Below, piece by piece: positions 44,226 through 52,991 of a stretch of 64,000 nt of DNA. Each line of letters begins with the position of its first letter. Positions within the stretch are counted from its first letter, which is position 1. The notes beneath the pieces were generated by a model, which did not search any database, was not told where the DNA came from, and saw nothing but the letters and a program-made list of their open reading frames with translations. Origin of the DNA: Variovorax sp. PAMC 28711 (GTDB lineage: Bacteria; Pseudomonadota; Gammaproteobacteria; Burkholderiales; Burkholderiaceae_C); contig NZ_CP014517.1 of NCBI RefSeq assembly GCF_001577265.1, positions 1,293,001-1,357,000 on the forward strand, read 5' to 3'. The position numbers and the translations under genes are program-made.

Positions 44226-46250
44226 ATGAAGCCAAACGACTTTTCCCATTTTCCCGCCCTCGACCAGGTGACGGCCGTCGTGCCGTCCACCCGCAGCACG
44301 CTGCGTGAGGAACGCCACCCGAATGCGGTCACGGCACCGCCGGTCAACCGCGGTTCGATGGCGCCGCGCCCGTGGCGTGGTTTCTGGAACAGCCTCGGGA
44401 CTGCCACCCTGGTGAAACTCGGTGCCGGCGGCGTGCGCAAGGCCTCGCGGGCCGGCGCCCGGACGCTGACCGACGAACAACCGTGGCAACGCGCCGCCAA
44501 GCAACGCCGTCTGGCATTCATGCTGCTCACGCTGCTGAGCACGGTCATTGCGTCCACGCTGTTCGCCAGCGTGCAACCCGACTACGACAACGTCTGGCTC
44601 GAATACGGCCAGATCGGCCTGTACGGCCTGTTGTCCGGATGGGTCGTGACCGGTTTCGTGACCGCCCTGATGGGCTTCTACGTTTCGGTGCGCGGTGACA
44701 AGCACTCACTGTCGGTGAAGCAAGTCGCCGGTCATGTGATGAACCCTGAAGCCCGCACCGCGATCATCATGCCGATCTGCAACGAAGACGTGGCCACGGT
44801 GTTCGCCGGCCTGCGTGCAACGTGCGAATCGGTCGCGTCCACCGGCCACGCCAAGCAGTTCGACGTGTTCGTGCTGTCCGACAGCTACAACCCCGAAACC
44901 GCCGCTGCCGAGCGCGCTGCCTGGGAAGACCTGCGCGCTGCGCTGGCCACCAGCCCGAACCAGCCGCAGGTCGAGGTGTACTACCGTCTGCGCACCCGCC
45001 GCTCACATCGCAAGGCCGGCAACGTCGCCGACTTCTGCCGGCGCTGGGGCAAGGACTACCGCTACATGGTGGTGCTCGATGCCGACTCGGTCATGAGCGG
45101 CGATTGCCTGACCTCGATGGTCAAGCTGATGGAAGCCAACCCCACCGCCGGCATCATCCAGACCGCGACGCAAGCCATCGGCCACGTCACGCTGCATGCC
45201 CGCGCACAGCAATTCGCTTCTCGCGTGACGGGCCGCCTGTTCACGTTGGGCATGCAGTTCTGGCAACTGGGCGAATCGCATTACTGGGGCCACAACGCCA
45301 TCATCCGGGTGCAGCCCTTCATGGAACATTGCGCGCTGGCCCCGATCCGGGGCACCGGCGGCATGTCGGGCGGCATCATGTCGCACGACTTCGTCGAGGC
45401 TGCGCTGATGCGCCGTGCCGGCTACCACGTGTGGCTGTGTGCTGACCTGGTCGGCAGCTATGAACAGCAACCGCCGGATCTGCTGGCGGAACTGCAGCGC
45501 GATCGTCGCTGGTGCCAGGGCAACCTGCAGAACGCCCGCCTGATGGCCGAGCCCGGCATTCATCCGGTGCACCGCGCGATGTTCGTGACCGGCACCATGG
45601 CCTATGTGTCGGCGCCGCTGTGGCTCGCGTTCCTGACGCTCGGCACCGCACTGTGGCTCTCGGGCTCCAGCCTGGTCGCCAACTGGAACGTGCTGCCGAT
45701 GGAGCTGGTCGGCTTGTGGCTCTGGACCTTGTGCCTCCTGTTCCTGCCACGCATCCTGGGCGTCGTCGCCGTGATGATGCGCGGTGAGCAGCGCCAGTAC
45801 GGCGGCCTGTGGGGCCTGCTGAAGAGCACGGCGCTCGAAAGCGCCTTGGCGATCGTGCAAGCGCCGGTGCGCATGCTGGCCCACGCGCTGTTTGTCGTGA
45901 TCGCCCTCACCGGCCTGAAGCTCGACTGGAAGTCGCCTCCGCGCGAAGCCAATGCGGTGCCGTGGAACATCGCCATCAGCCAGCTGGCACCGATGACGAT
46001 CATCATTGCCGCGCTCGCCGTCGGCATCTCGATGATCGATCCGAGCGCCCTGGTGTGGCTCATGCCCGTCGGCCTGCCGCTGTTGCTGGCCATCCCGCTG
46101 ACGGTGCTCACCAGCCAGATCGGCTTCGGCACCGCGCTGCGTGACCGCGGCTGGTTGCTGATCCCGGAAGAGTCGCGCTCGCCGGCGGTGCTGCGTCGCG
46201 CCTGGATGCATGCGGTGCGCCTGGCGCGCCCGGTGCTCGCCGCGGCCTGA
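44226..46250 (+). CDS. opgH: Osmoregulated periplasmic glucan glucosyltransferase OpgH/MdoH
   Basis: A 674-aa inner-membrane glycosyltransferase (GT2) that builds the beta-1,2-glucan backbone of periplasmic glucans from UDP-glucose. Two TM helices (about 95-150) precede the cytosolic catalytic domain with IIMPICNED, LDADSVMSG, GTGGMSGGIMSHDFVEAALMR and QRDRRWCQGNLQ (QxxRW type), followed by several TM helices. It is shorter than the 847-aa E. coli protein, as usual outside enterobacteria. opgG is not adjacent. A sigma-54 promoter and a GlrR-type site lie upstream; a strong terminator follows. Confidence 0.93.
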   Translation: MKPNDFSHFPALDQVTAVVPSTRSTLREERHPNAVTAPPVNRGSMAPRPWRGFWNSLGTATLVKLGAGGVRKASRAGARTLTDEQPWQRAAKQRRLAFMLLTLLSTVIASTLFASVQPDYDNVWLEYGQIGLYGLLSGWVVTGFVTALMGFYVSVRGDKHSLSVKQVAGHVMNPEARTAIIMPICNEDVATVFAGLRATCESVASTGHAKQFDVFVLSDSYNPETAAAERAAWEDLRAALATSPNQPQVEVYYRLRTRRSHRKAGNVADFCRRWGKDYRYMVVLDADSVMSGDCLTSMVKLMEANPTAGIIQTATQAIGHVTLHARAQQFASRVTGRLFTLGMQFWQLGESHYWGHNAIIRVQPFMEHCALAPIRGTGGMSGGIMSHDFVEAALMRRAGYHVWLCADLVGSYEQQPPDLLAELQRDRRWCQGNLQNARLMAEPGIHPVHRAMFVTGTMAYVSAPLWLAFLTLGTALWLSGSSLVANWNVLPMELVGLWLWTLCLLFLPRILGVVAVMMRGEQRQYGGLWGLLKSTALESALAIVQAPVRMLAHALFVVIALTGLKLDWKSPPREANAVPWNIAISQLAPMTIIIAALAVGISMIDPSALVWLMPVGLPLLLAIPLTVLTSQIGFGTALRDRGWLLIPEESRSPAVLRRAWMHAVRLARPVLAAA

Positions 46251-46273
46251 CACCTGCCGCTCCGGCACGCGTG

Positions 46274-46299
46274 AAAAAGCCCGCTTCGGCGGGCTTTTT
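46274..46299. terminator. Bidirectional rho-independent terminator between opgH and ffh
   Basis: AAAAAGCCCGC, loop TTCG, GCGGGCTTTTT: a GC-rich stem with A- and T-runs on both sides, placed between two convergent genes, so it can stop transcription from both directions. Confidence 0.9.
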
Positions 46300-46328
46300 C
46301 CATGGGGCTGGCGAACGCGGCGACAGGC

Positions 46329-47717
46329 TCAGAACGGCAACTTCGGCCCGCCCGGTCCACCCATGCCCGGCATGCCTTTCATGCCGCCCATCTTCTTCAT
46401 CATCTTCATGAGGCCGCCGCCCTTCATCTTCTTCATCATGGTCTGCATCTGATCGAACTCGTTGAGCAGGCGGTTCACTTCCTGGACCTGAACACCGGCT
46501 CCGGCAGCGATGCGGCGCTTGCGCGTGGCCTTGAGCAGTTCTGGCTTGCGGCGCTCCTGCGGCGTCATGCTCTGGATGATCCCTTCCTTGCGACGGATGT
46601 CGCGCTCGGCGCGGGTCATGTCGGCTTCGGTGGTCTTGGCGGCCATCTGCTGCGGAAGCTTGTCCATGATGCTGGAGAGCCCGCCCATTTGCTTCATCTG
46701 CTGGATCTGGCCCAGAAAGTCGTTCAGGTCGAAGCCCGAGCCGCTCTTGAGCTTGGCCGCCAGCTTCTGCGCCGACGCCACGTCGACGCCCGCCGTCACC
46801 TGTTCGACCAGCGCGACGATGTCGCCCATGCCGAGGATGCGGCCGGCGTGGCGTTCGGCATCGAACACCTCGAGTCCGTCGATCTTCTCGCTGGTGCCGG
46901 CGAACTTGATCGGCACGCCCGTGATCTGCCGCACCGACAGCGCCGCGCCGCCGCGCGAATCGCCGTCGGTCTTGGTCAGGATGATGCCGGTGAGCGGCAG
47001 CGCGTCCTTGAAGGCCTTGGCGGTGTTGATCGCGTCCTGGCCCTGCATCGCGTCGACCACGAACAGCGTTTCGACCGGGTTCAGCGCGCTGTGCAGTTCC
47101 TTGATTTCGGTCATCAGCACTTCGTCGATCGCGAGGCGGCCAGCGGTGTCGACCAGCAGCACGTCGAAGAAATGACGCTTGGCGTGGTCGAGCGCGGCGC
47201 GAGCGATGTCGAGCGGCTTCTGGTCGGGCGTGCTCGGGAACCACTCGGCGCCGGCCTGTTTGGTCACGGTCTTGAGCTGTTCAATGGCGGCCGGGCGATA
47301 CACGTCGCCAGACACGGTGAGCACCTTCTTCTTGCGCTTCTCGATCAGGTGCTTGGCCAGCTTCGCCGTGGTCGTGGTCTTGCCGGCGCCTTGCAGGCCG
47401 GCCATCAGGATCACGGCGGGCGGCTGCGCCACGAGGTTGATGTCGGAAATGCCGTCGCCGATGGTGGCGGTCAGTTCGCGACTGACGATGCCGACGAGCG
47501 CCTGGCCCGGCTTGAGCGAGCCGAGCACTTCCTGGCCGAGCGCCTTGTCCTTGACGCGGGCAATGAAATCGCGCACGACGGGCAGGGCCACGTCGGCCTC
47601 GAGCAGTGCCATGCGCACTTCGCGCAGCATGTCCTGCACGTTGGCTTCGGTGATGCGCGCTTGGCCGCTCATCTGCTTGACGAGACGGGAGAATTTTTCG
47701 GTGAGGGCGGTGGCCAT
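46329..47717 (-). CDS. ffh: Signal recognition particle protein Ffh (SRP54)
   Basis: A 462-aa GTPase that with 4.5S RNA brings membrane proteins to FtsY and the Sec translocon. N domain (residues 1-90), G domain with GLQGAGKTTT (P-loop), DTAGR, TKTDG, and the Met-rich M domain from ~325 (QQMKQMGGLSSIMDKLP, then MMKKMKGGGLMKMMKKMGGM) that binds signal peptides and RNA. Length fits the family. It is divergent from the ccsA-like gene and convergent with opgH. Confidence 0.97.
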   Translation of the reverse strand: MATALTEKFSRLVKQMSGQARITEANVQDMLREVRMALLEADVALPVVRDFIARVKDKALGQEVLGSLKPGQALVGIVSRELTATIGDGISDINLVAQPPAVILMAGLQGAGKTTTTAKLAKHLIEKRKKKVLTVSGDVYRPAAIEQLKTVTKQAGAEWFPSTPDQKPLDIARAALDHAKRHFFDVLLVDTAGRLAIDEVLMTEIKELHSALNPVETLFVVDAMQGQDAINTAKAFKDALPLTGIILTKTDGDSRGGAALSVRQITGVPIKFAGTSEKIDGLEVFDAERHAGRILGMGDIVALVEQVTAGVDVASAQKLAAKLKSGSGFDLNDFLGQIQQMKQMGGLSSIMDKLPQQMAAKTTEADMTRAERDIRRKEGIIQSMTPQERRKPELLKATRKRRIAAGAGVQVQEVNRLLNEFDQMQTMMKKMKGGGLMKMMKKMGGMKGMPGMGGPGGPKLPF

Positions 47718-47770
47718 AGAGGTGCCTTGAAGCGCGAGCGCGCTGCAACGGCGACGCTAAACTCGGACCC

Positions 47771-48568
47771 ATGATTTTAGCGAGCCCCTCCCCGCTCGGC
47801 GTGGCGCTGGGCATCGCGACCGCCGCAGCCTACGGCGTGACTGCCGCCGCCGCACCGCGCCTGGGACGGCAAGCGACGCAATCGCTGCTCGGACTCGCCT
47901 GGCTGCTGCATGCCTTCACCCTCGCATGGAGCCTGGCCAGCGGCAATCCGCGTTTCGGTTTCGCGCCCGCCATTTCCGTGACTGCGTGGCTGGTGCTCAC
48001 GGTCTATGCGATCGAAAGCCGGATGTACCCGCAGCTCACCGTGCGCCGCGCGCTGGCGGTGCTCGGCGCCGCGGCCGTGCTGCTGGCCGTTGTGTTTCCG
48101 GGCTCGCCGCTGCATGTGAGCGCATCGCCCTGGCTGCCGTTGCATCTTGCCCTTGGCATCGCTTCTTATGGCTTGTTTGGCGCAGCGGTCGTCCACGCGT
48201 GGCTCATTACGCGGGCCGAAAAGCAGATCCGTCTGGCCGCCGATCCCGAGGCCGGCGTGCCCTTGCTCACGCTCGAACGCCTGACTTTCCGTTTCGTCAC
48301 CGCAGGCTTCGTCCTGTTGTCGGCCACACTGCTGGCCGGCTGGCTCTTCGGCGAAACGCTCTATGGCAAAACCTTGAAGTGGGACCACAAGATGGTGTTC
48401 TCGCTCATGGCCTGGCTGTGTTTTGCCGTGCTGCTGATCGGCCGCTCGCGCTTCGGTTGGCGCGGGCGCACCGCGCGCCGTGTTCTGTATGCGGGCGCCG
48501 CGCTGCTGGTGCTGGCGTACGTGGGTTCGCGCTTCGTGCTCGAAGTGGTGCTGGGGCGTGCGTCATGA
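47771..48568 (+). CDS. CcsA/YpjD-like inner-membrane cytochrome c assembly family protein
   Basis: A 265-aa protein with eight likely TM helices. It belongs to the CcsA/CcmC/YpjD family; LHLALGIASYGLFGAAVVHAW and LKWDHKMVFSLMAWLCFAVLL contain the conserved His in helices that bind haem in family relatives, and the WWD-type loop is missing as in YpjD. The location next to ffh is a conserved gammaproteobacterial and betaproteobacterial arrangement. The exact role is unknown. Its stop overlaps the next start (ATGA). Confidence 0.87.
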   Translation: MILASPSPLGVALGIATAAAYGVTAAAAPRLGRQATQSLLGLAWLLHAFTLAWSLASGNPRFGFAPAISVTAWLVLTVYAIESRMYPQLTVRRALAVLGAAAVLLAVVFPGSPLHVSASPWLPLHLALGIASYGLFGAAVVHAWLITRAEKQIRLAADPEAGVPLLTLERLTFRFVTAGFVLLSATLLAGWLFGETLYGKTLKWDHKMVFSLMAWLCFAVLLIGRSRFGWRGRTARRVLYAGAALLVLAYVGSRFVLEVVLGRAS

Positions 48569-48810
48569 AATACCTGCTGGTGTTCGCCGTGCTCTTCGTC
48601 GCGATCTGGATCTTCCGCAAGCGTCAGCGCGCCGAGGAAAGACAGCGCAAGGCGGCCGCCCCACCCGCCCGATCGGCGCCCGGCAAACCACAAGACATGG
48701 TGCGGTGCGCGCACTGCGGCATCCATTTGCCGGCCGTCGATGCCATCGGCGGTCCCGGCGCCGTGTACTGCAGCAGCGCGCATCGGCAAGCCGCCGATCG
48801 CGTCACCTGA
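48565..48810 (+). CDS. PP0621-type small membrane-anchored zinc-binding protein
   Basis: An 81-aa protein: one N-terminal TM helix (KYLLVFAVLFVAIWIF), a basic linker (RKRQRAEERQRK) and a C-terminal zinc-ribbon-like part (MVRCAHCGIHLPAVDA, then VYCSSAHR). This is the PP0621 family, whose members usually lie next to pilS as here. The CxxC and C..H residues suggest one zinc. Function unknown; linkage suggests a role with the pilus regulators. Confidence 0.8.
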   Translation: MKYLLVFAVLFVAIWIFRKRQRAEERQRKAAAPPARSAPGKPQDMVRCAHCGIHLPAVDAIGGPGAVYCSSAHRQAADRVT

Positions 48811-48814
48811 ACGC

Positions 48815-50515
48815 ATGACACCTCTGCTCTGGTCGCGCGGCGAGCCCGCCACCGATTGGGGCACGCTCGACAGCATCGCCGCGCCGGGCCACAGCGGCTC
48901 GGCACTCGAACGCCTGTGGCGAGGTTTCATGACGGCGCGCTGCTTCGTCGCGGCCGTGTTGTTGCTGCTGCAGCTGGTGACGCTCGCCATCGGCCAGCCG
49001 GTGCGGAGCGCGGCGATCGCACTCGCGTTCGTCTACCTCGCCGCGACGCTGATGGGCTCGCGTTTCGCCCGCTTTCATCCGCCGATCCGCGGCATCGGCG
49101 GCGCGTGGCTGGCCACCATCGGCATCGACCTGGCCACGTTCACGCTGCTGCAATTGCTGCAGGCGGGCAGCGTGAATTTCACGCCGCTGTTCGCCCTTCC
49201 GGTGCTGATGGGCGCAGTGTTGGGAACCGTGTCGGTCGGACTCGGCACCACGGCGATGGTCACGCTGCTCCTGCTGGCCGACGCCGGTTGGGCCTGGTGG
49301 CAACAACCTGGCGATTCGTCCACCCGCTTCGTGCAGGCTGCGCTCACCGGCACCGGCCTTTTCGTCGTGGCACTGCTGGCCCACGAGCTGGCGCGACGGC
49401 TCGCGCGCGAAGAGGCACTCGCGCTGCGCAACCGCAGCACCGCGCAAATGCACGCGCAGGTGAACGACCTGGTCATCGAAACCCTGACCGAAGGCGTGCT
49501 GGTGATCGACCGCGACGGGCGCGTGCATGCGGCCAATCCGGCGGCCGACGCGATCCTGGGCACCGGCCTGGCCGATCGGCCGATGCCCTTCGTGCTCGCA
49601 GCGCAACCGGCCTGGCAGGCGCTCGCCGAACTGGCCGAGCAGACCTTCGTGCGCCGCTCTTCGCAATCGTGCGAGATGCCGGTGGCTCAGACGCAAGGGG
49701 CAGCGCGCGAGGTGCGGGTTCGCACCCGCCTCACGCCCGCCAACGAGCACGGCATCGAAAGCCTGTGCGTGATGTTCCTGCAGGACCTGCGGGAGCTCGA
49801 GGCGCGCATCCGCACCGAAAAGCTGGCCGCGATGGGCCGCATGTCGGCCGCGGTGGCGCATGAGATCCGCAATCCGCTGGCCGCCATCACGCAAGCGAGC
49901 GGCCTGCTCGCCGAAGACCTGGTCGACCCGGCCCACCGCAAGCTGACGAGCATGGTGCAGCACAACGCGCAGCGCCTCGCGCGCATCGTCGACGACGTGC
50001 TCGACGTGGCGCGCGCACGGCAGCAACGGTTGCTGCCGCTCGGCGAAATGGTCGCGCTTGACGCCGCGGTGCGGACGCTCACCGAAGAATGGGTTCGACA
50101 AACGCGCCAGCAGGGCGTGTTGCTGCAACTCTCGACCGATGGACGCGATGTGCGCTTCGATGCCGAGCATCTGCGCCGCATTCTGGTGAACTTGCTCGAC
50201 AACGCGGCACGCTACGCCGGCGAGCGCGACGGCTCGATCCAGGTCAGCACACGGGTCGACGAAGCCGACTGTTGTCACCTCCAGGTCTGGAGCGACGGCG
50301 CGCCACTCGAAGCCGCAGTGCAGCGGCACTTGTTCGAGCCCTTCTTCTCTTCCGAAAGCCGGTCGAGCGGACTCGGTCTTTTCCTGTGCCGTGAGCTGTG
50401 CGAGCGTCACGGCGCCACCATCGGCTACGAGCGCCGTGCGCTCGCGGCCAACGGCCCCGAAGGCAACGAGTTTTTCGTGGCCTTCGCCTCCGCCGAAACG
50501 CGACTGACACAATAG
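48815..50515 (+). CDS. pilS: Sensor histidine kinase PilS
   Basis: A 566-aa kinase with six N-terminal TM helices (residues ~45-200), the hallmark of PilS, a linker PAS domain (IETLTEGVLVIDRDGRVHAAN), HisKA with FMRMSAA-like box reading MGRMSAAVAHEIRNPLAAITQ, and HATPase_c (NLLDNAARYA; SRSSGLGLFLC). PilS controls type IV pilin transcription through PilR. It starts 4 bp after the PP0621-type gene and is followed at 4 bp by pilR. The pilus genes themselves are outside the window. Confidence 0.9.
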   Translation: MTPLLWSRGEPATDWGTLDSIAAPGHSGSALERLWRGFMTARCFVAAVLLLLQLVTLAIGQPVRSAAIALAFVYLAATLMGSRFARFHPPIRGIGGAWLATIGIDLATFTLLQLLQAGSVNFTPLFALPVLMGAVLGTVSVGLGTTAMVTLLLLADAGWAWWQQPGDSSTRFVQAALTGTGLFVVALLAHELARRLAREEALALRNRSTAQMHAQVNDLVIETLTEGVLVIDRDGRVHAANPAADAILGTGLADRPMPFVLAAQPAWQALAELAEQTFVRRSSQSCEMPVAQTQGAAREVRVRTRLTPANEHGIESLCVMFLQDLRELEARIRTEKLAAMGRMSAAVAHEIRNPLAAITQASGLLAEDLVDPAHRKLTSMVQHNAQRLARIVDDVLDVARARQQRLLPLGEMVALDAAVRTLTEEWVRQTRQQGVLLQLSTDGRDVRFDAEHLRRILVNLLDNAARYAGERDGSIQVSTRVDEADCCHLQVWSDGAPLEAAVQRHLFEPFFSSESRSSGLGLFLCRELCERHGATIGYERRALAANGPEGNEFFVAFASAETRLTQ

Positions 50516-50519
50516 GCCC

Positions 50520-52031
50520 GTGAGCACACCCAACCCGACGTCGACGCACCCGCCCCGCATCCTCGTGGTGGACGATGAGCCCGACCTGCGCACGCTGTAC
50601 GAACTGACGCTGCTGCGCGAGGGCTACCACGTCGAAGCGGCGGGTAGCGTTGGCGAAGCCTTCGAGCATCTGGCCGCGGGACGCTTCGACGCGGTGATCA
50701 CCGACATGCGCTTGCCCGACGGCCTCGGCATGGAAATCCTGCAGCGCGTGCAACACGAACAGCGCGGCGAACGCTGCGTGGTGATGACGGCGTACGGTTC
50801 GGCCGAGAACGCCGTCGAGGCCCTGAAGGCCGGCGCGTTCGACTACCTCACCAAGCCCGTGGACCTGAAGCAATTTCGTGCCGTCGTTTCTTCGGCCGTG
50901 CAAGACCAGGCCAGTGCGGCCCGGGCAGTGAAGCCGGTGGTCGACAACGGCAAGGTCGGCGCGCCGATCGCGGCCAGCGGCATCACCGCGCTGGACCGGC
51001 TGGTCGGCGCCTCCGAGCCGATGCGGCTGGTCAAGTCGCGCATCGCCAAGGTCGCGCGCGGCATGGCGCCCGTGCTGGTGCGCGGCGAATCCGGCACCGG
51101 CAAGGAACTGGTCGCGCGTGCCGTGCACGCGTGCAGCCAGCGCAGCGACGGCCCCTTCGTCGCCGTCAATTGCGGGGCCATCCCGGAAAACCTGCTCGAA
51201 GCCGAATTCTTCGGCGCACGCAAAGGCTCCTACACCGGCTCGTCGCAAGACCGCGACGGCTACTTCCAGGCGGCGCGTGGCGGCACGCTGTTTCTCGACG
51301 AGATCGGCGACCTGCCGATCGCCATGCAGTCGAAGTTGCTGCGCGCCATCCAGGAGCGCAATGTGCGGCCCATCGGCTCGACGCAGGAAGACGCGGTCGA
51401 CGTGCGCATCGTGAGCGCGACGCACAAGGATCTGCACGCCGAAGTGCAGGCGAGCCGTTTCCGGCAAGACCTGTTCTATCGGCTCAACGTGATCGAGATC
51501 GCGGTGCCGGCGCTGCGCGATCGGCGCGAGGACCTGCCGGCGCTCTGCGCCGCGCTGCTCGAACGCATCGCGAAAGATGCCGGCATGCCGGTGCCGACCT
51601 TGTCGCCCGAGGTGCTCCAGCAGCTCGCGCGCCACCCGCTCGACGGCAATGTGCGCGAACTCGAGAACTTGCTGCACCGTGCGGTCGCGCTCAACGACGG
51701 CGACGAACTGCACCTCGACTTCATGGGCAGCGGCCATCAGGAACTGCAGTCGATGCCAGTCGTTCCGGCCGAGCCGATCGACAGCGTCGCTGCCGTGACC
51801 GCAGCGCCAACGCCAACGCCCCGCGAATCGCCCGCACCGCCGGCGGTGCCGTCCGACCTGCAAACCTATCTGGACCAGCAGGAGCGCGAGATCCTCGTGC
51901 GCGCGCTGCACGAGAGCGGCTTCAACCGCACGGCCGCTGCCACGCGGCTGGGCCTGAGCCTTCGGCAGATCCGTTACCGCATCGCGCGCCTCGGCATCGC
52001 GACGCCGAACGGCGCCGACACCGACGAGTGA
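50520..52031 (+). CDS. pilR: Sigma-54-dependent response regulator PilR
   Basis: A 503-aa NtrC-family regulator. The receiver has VVDDEPDLRTLYEL and ITDMRLPDGLG (phospho-Asp); the AAA+ domain has GESGTGKELVARAVH (Walker A) and FLDEIGDLP (Walker B); the Fis-type HTH at the end has NRTAAATRLGLSLRQIRYRI. The sigma-54 loop reads GSYTGS (236-241), differing from GAFTGA in three places. The start is GTG at 50520. With pilS it should activate the pilin gene from a sigma-54 promoter elsewhere. Confidence 0.9.
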   Translation: MSTPNPTSTHPPRILVVDDEPDLRTLYELTLLREGYHVEAAGSVGEAFEHLAAGRFDAVITDMRLPDGLGMEILQRVQHEQRGERCVVMTAYGSAENAVEALKAGAFDYLTKPVDLKQFRAVVSSAVQDQASAARAVKPVVDNGKVGAPIAASGITALDRLVGASEPMRLVKSRIAKVARGMAPVLVRGESGTGKELVARAVHACSQRSDGPFVAVNCGAIPENLLEAEFFGARKGSYTGSSQDRDGYFQAARGGTLFLDEIGDLPIAMQSKLLRAIQERNVRPIGSTQEDAVDVRIVSATHKDLHAEVQASRFRQDLFYRLNVIEIAVPALRDRREDLPALCAALLERIAKDAGMPVPTLSPEVLQQLARHPLDGNVRELENLLHRAVALNDGDELHLDFMGSGHQELQSMPVVPAEPIDSVAAVTAAPTPTPRESPAPPAVPSDLQTYLDQQEREILVRALHESGFNRTAAATRLGLSLRQIRYRIARLGIATPNGADTDE

Positions 52032-52036
52032 GCGCG

Positions 52037-52630
52037 ATGGCGGCTGCATCCGGCACGGCGCTGTGGTCCGAGGGGTGGTACCGCTTCGCGAAGCAGTGGC
52101 CCTCGCCGAATTTCGGCCCGAGGCCGGCGGGCGCCTGCATCGACCTGCTGGTGATGCATTCGATCAGCCTGCCGCCAGGGCAGTACGGCGGCGATGAAGT
52201 CCAGCAGCTCTTCACCAACCGGCTCGACTGGGACGCCCATCCTTACTTCGAAAGCATTCGCGGCTTGACGGTGTCGTCGCATTTCTATGTGCGGCGCAAC
52301 GGCGAGCTGTGGCAGTTTGTCAGTGCCGACAAGCGCGCCTGGCATGCGGGACCCTCTACGTGGCGCGGCCGCACCAATTGCAACGACGATTCGATCGGCA
52401 TCGAGCTCGAAGGCCTCGAGGGCGAATCGTTCGAAGACGCGCAGTACGAAACGCTCCTCGGCCTGTGCCCCGCGATCGCGCAGCACTACCCGATCGCCTT
52501 CGTGGCCGGGCACGAACACATCGCGCCGGGCCGCAAGCAGGATCCGGGGCCGGGGTTCATGTGGCGTCGATTGCGCGATGGATTGGGGTGGTCGGCCACG
52601 GCGTTTCCCGAAGACACGACAGCGCGCTGA
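52037..52630 (+). CDS. ampD: 1,6-anhydro-N-acetylmuramyl-L-alanine amidase AmpD
   Basis: A 197-aa cytosolic zinc amidase that splits recycled anhydromuropeptides. Visible: the first zinc His in LLVMHSISLPPGQYGG, the SSHFYVRRNGELWQFV strand, GRTNCNDDSIGIELEG, and GHEHIAPGRKQDPGPGF with second His, catalytic residues and third ligand Asp. Length agrees with AmpD (about 187 aa). The ATG at 52037 is preferred; a GTG at 52028 overlaps the pilR stop. Confidence 0.93.
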   Translation: MAAASGTALWSEGWYRFAKQWPSPNFGPRPAGACIDLLVMHSISLPPGQYGGDEVQQLFTNRLDWDAHPYFESIRGLTVSSHFYVRRNGELWQFVSADKRAWHAGPSTWRGRTNCNDDSIGIELEGLEGESFEDAQYETLLGLCPAIAQHYPIAFVAGHEHIAPGRKQDPGPGFMWRRLRDGLGWSATAFPEDTTAR

Positions 52631-52991
52631 AGATTTTCAATCGGCACGGCGCAATCGATGCGCGATTCGACCCGCGATGCCGCCCATGGCGGCCGTCAAG
52701 CGATGCGCAGCAACCATGCGGCCCGCAGGCCCAAATGCCGTCGCAACGCCCGTCGTCATTGGCTCGGGCGACACTCGTCCAGCAGCGACGCCGCCGCCAG
52801 CGCGAAAGCACGAAAACGTGCTGCGTCCACGATGATTGATTTCCGTGAAAAACACTACATATAGTGGGTTGTGGCCCCTCCACACCCTAGATATAGTGTG
52901 CGCTGCGCCAGCGTCAACACCGACACGATCGCCGACTTCAAGTCGCCCCTCGCCGTCAGACGCCTCACCAGAATTGCCAACCGAGGACCGA
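52631..52991. other. Intergenic region upstream of nrdA
   Basis: 361 bp without a clear gene; several open frames cross it but none shows a sensible protein. It contains the two NrdR boxes and presumably the nrdA promoter. Confidence 0.6.
52852..52899 (+). promoter_or_regulatory. Two NrdR boxes
   Basis: ACACTACATATAGTGG (52852-52867) and ACCCTAGATATAGTGT (52884-52899) match the NrdR box acaCwAtATaTwGtgt. Their centres are 32 bp apart, three helical turns, the normal arrangement for cooperative binding of the repressor NrdR to ribonucleotide-reductase promoters. The nrdA start lies ~90 bp downstream. Confidence 0.9.
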
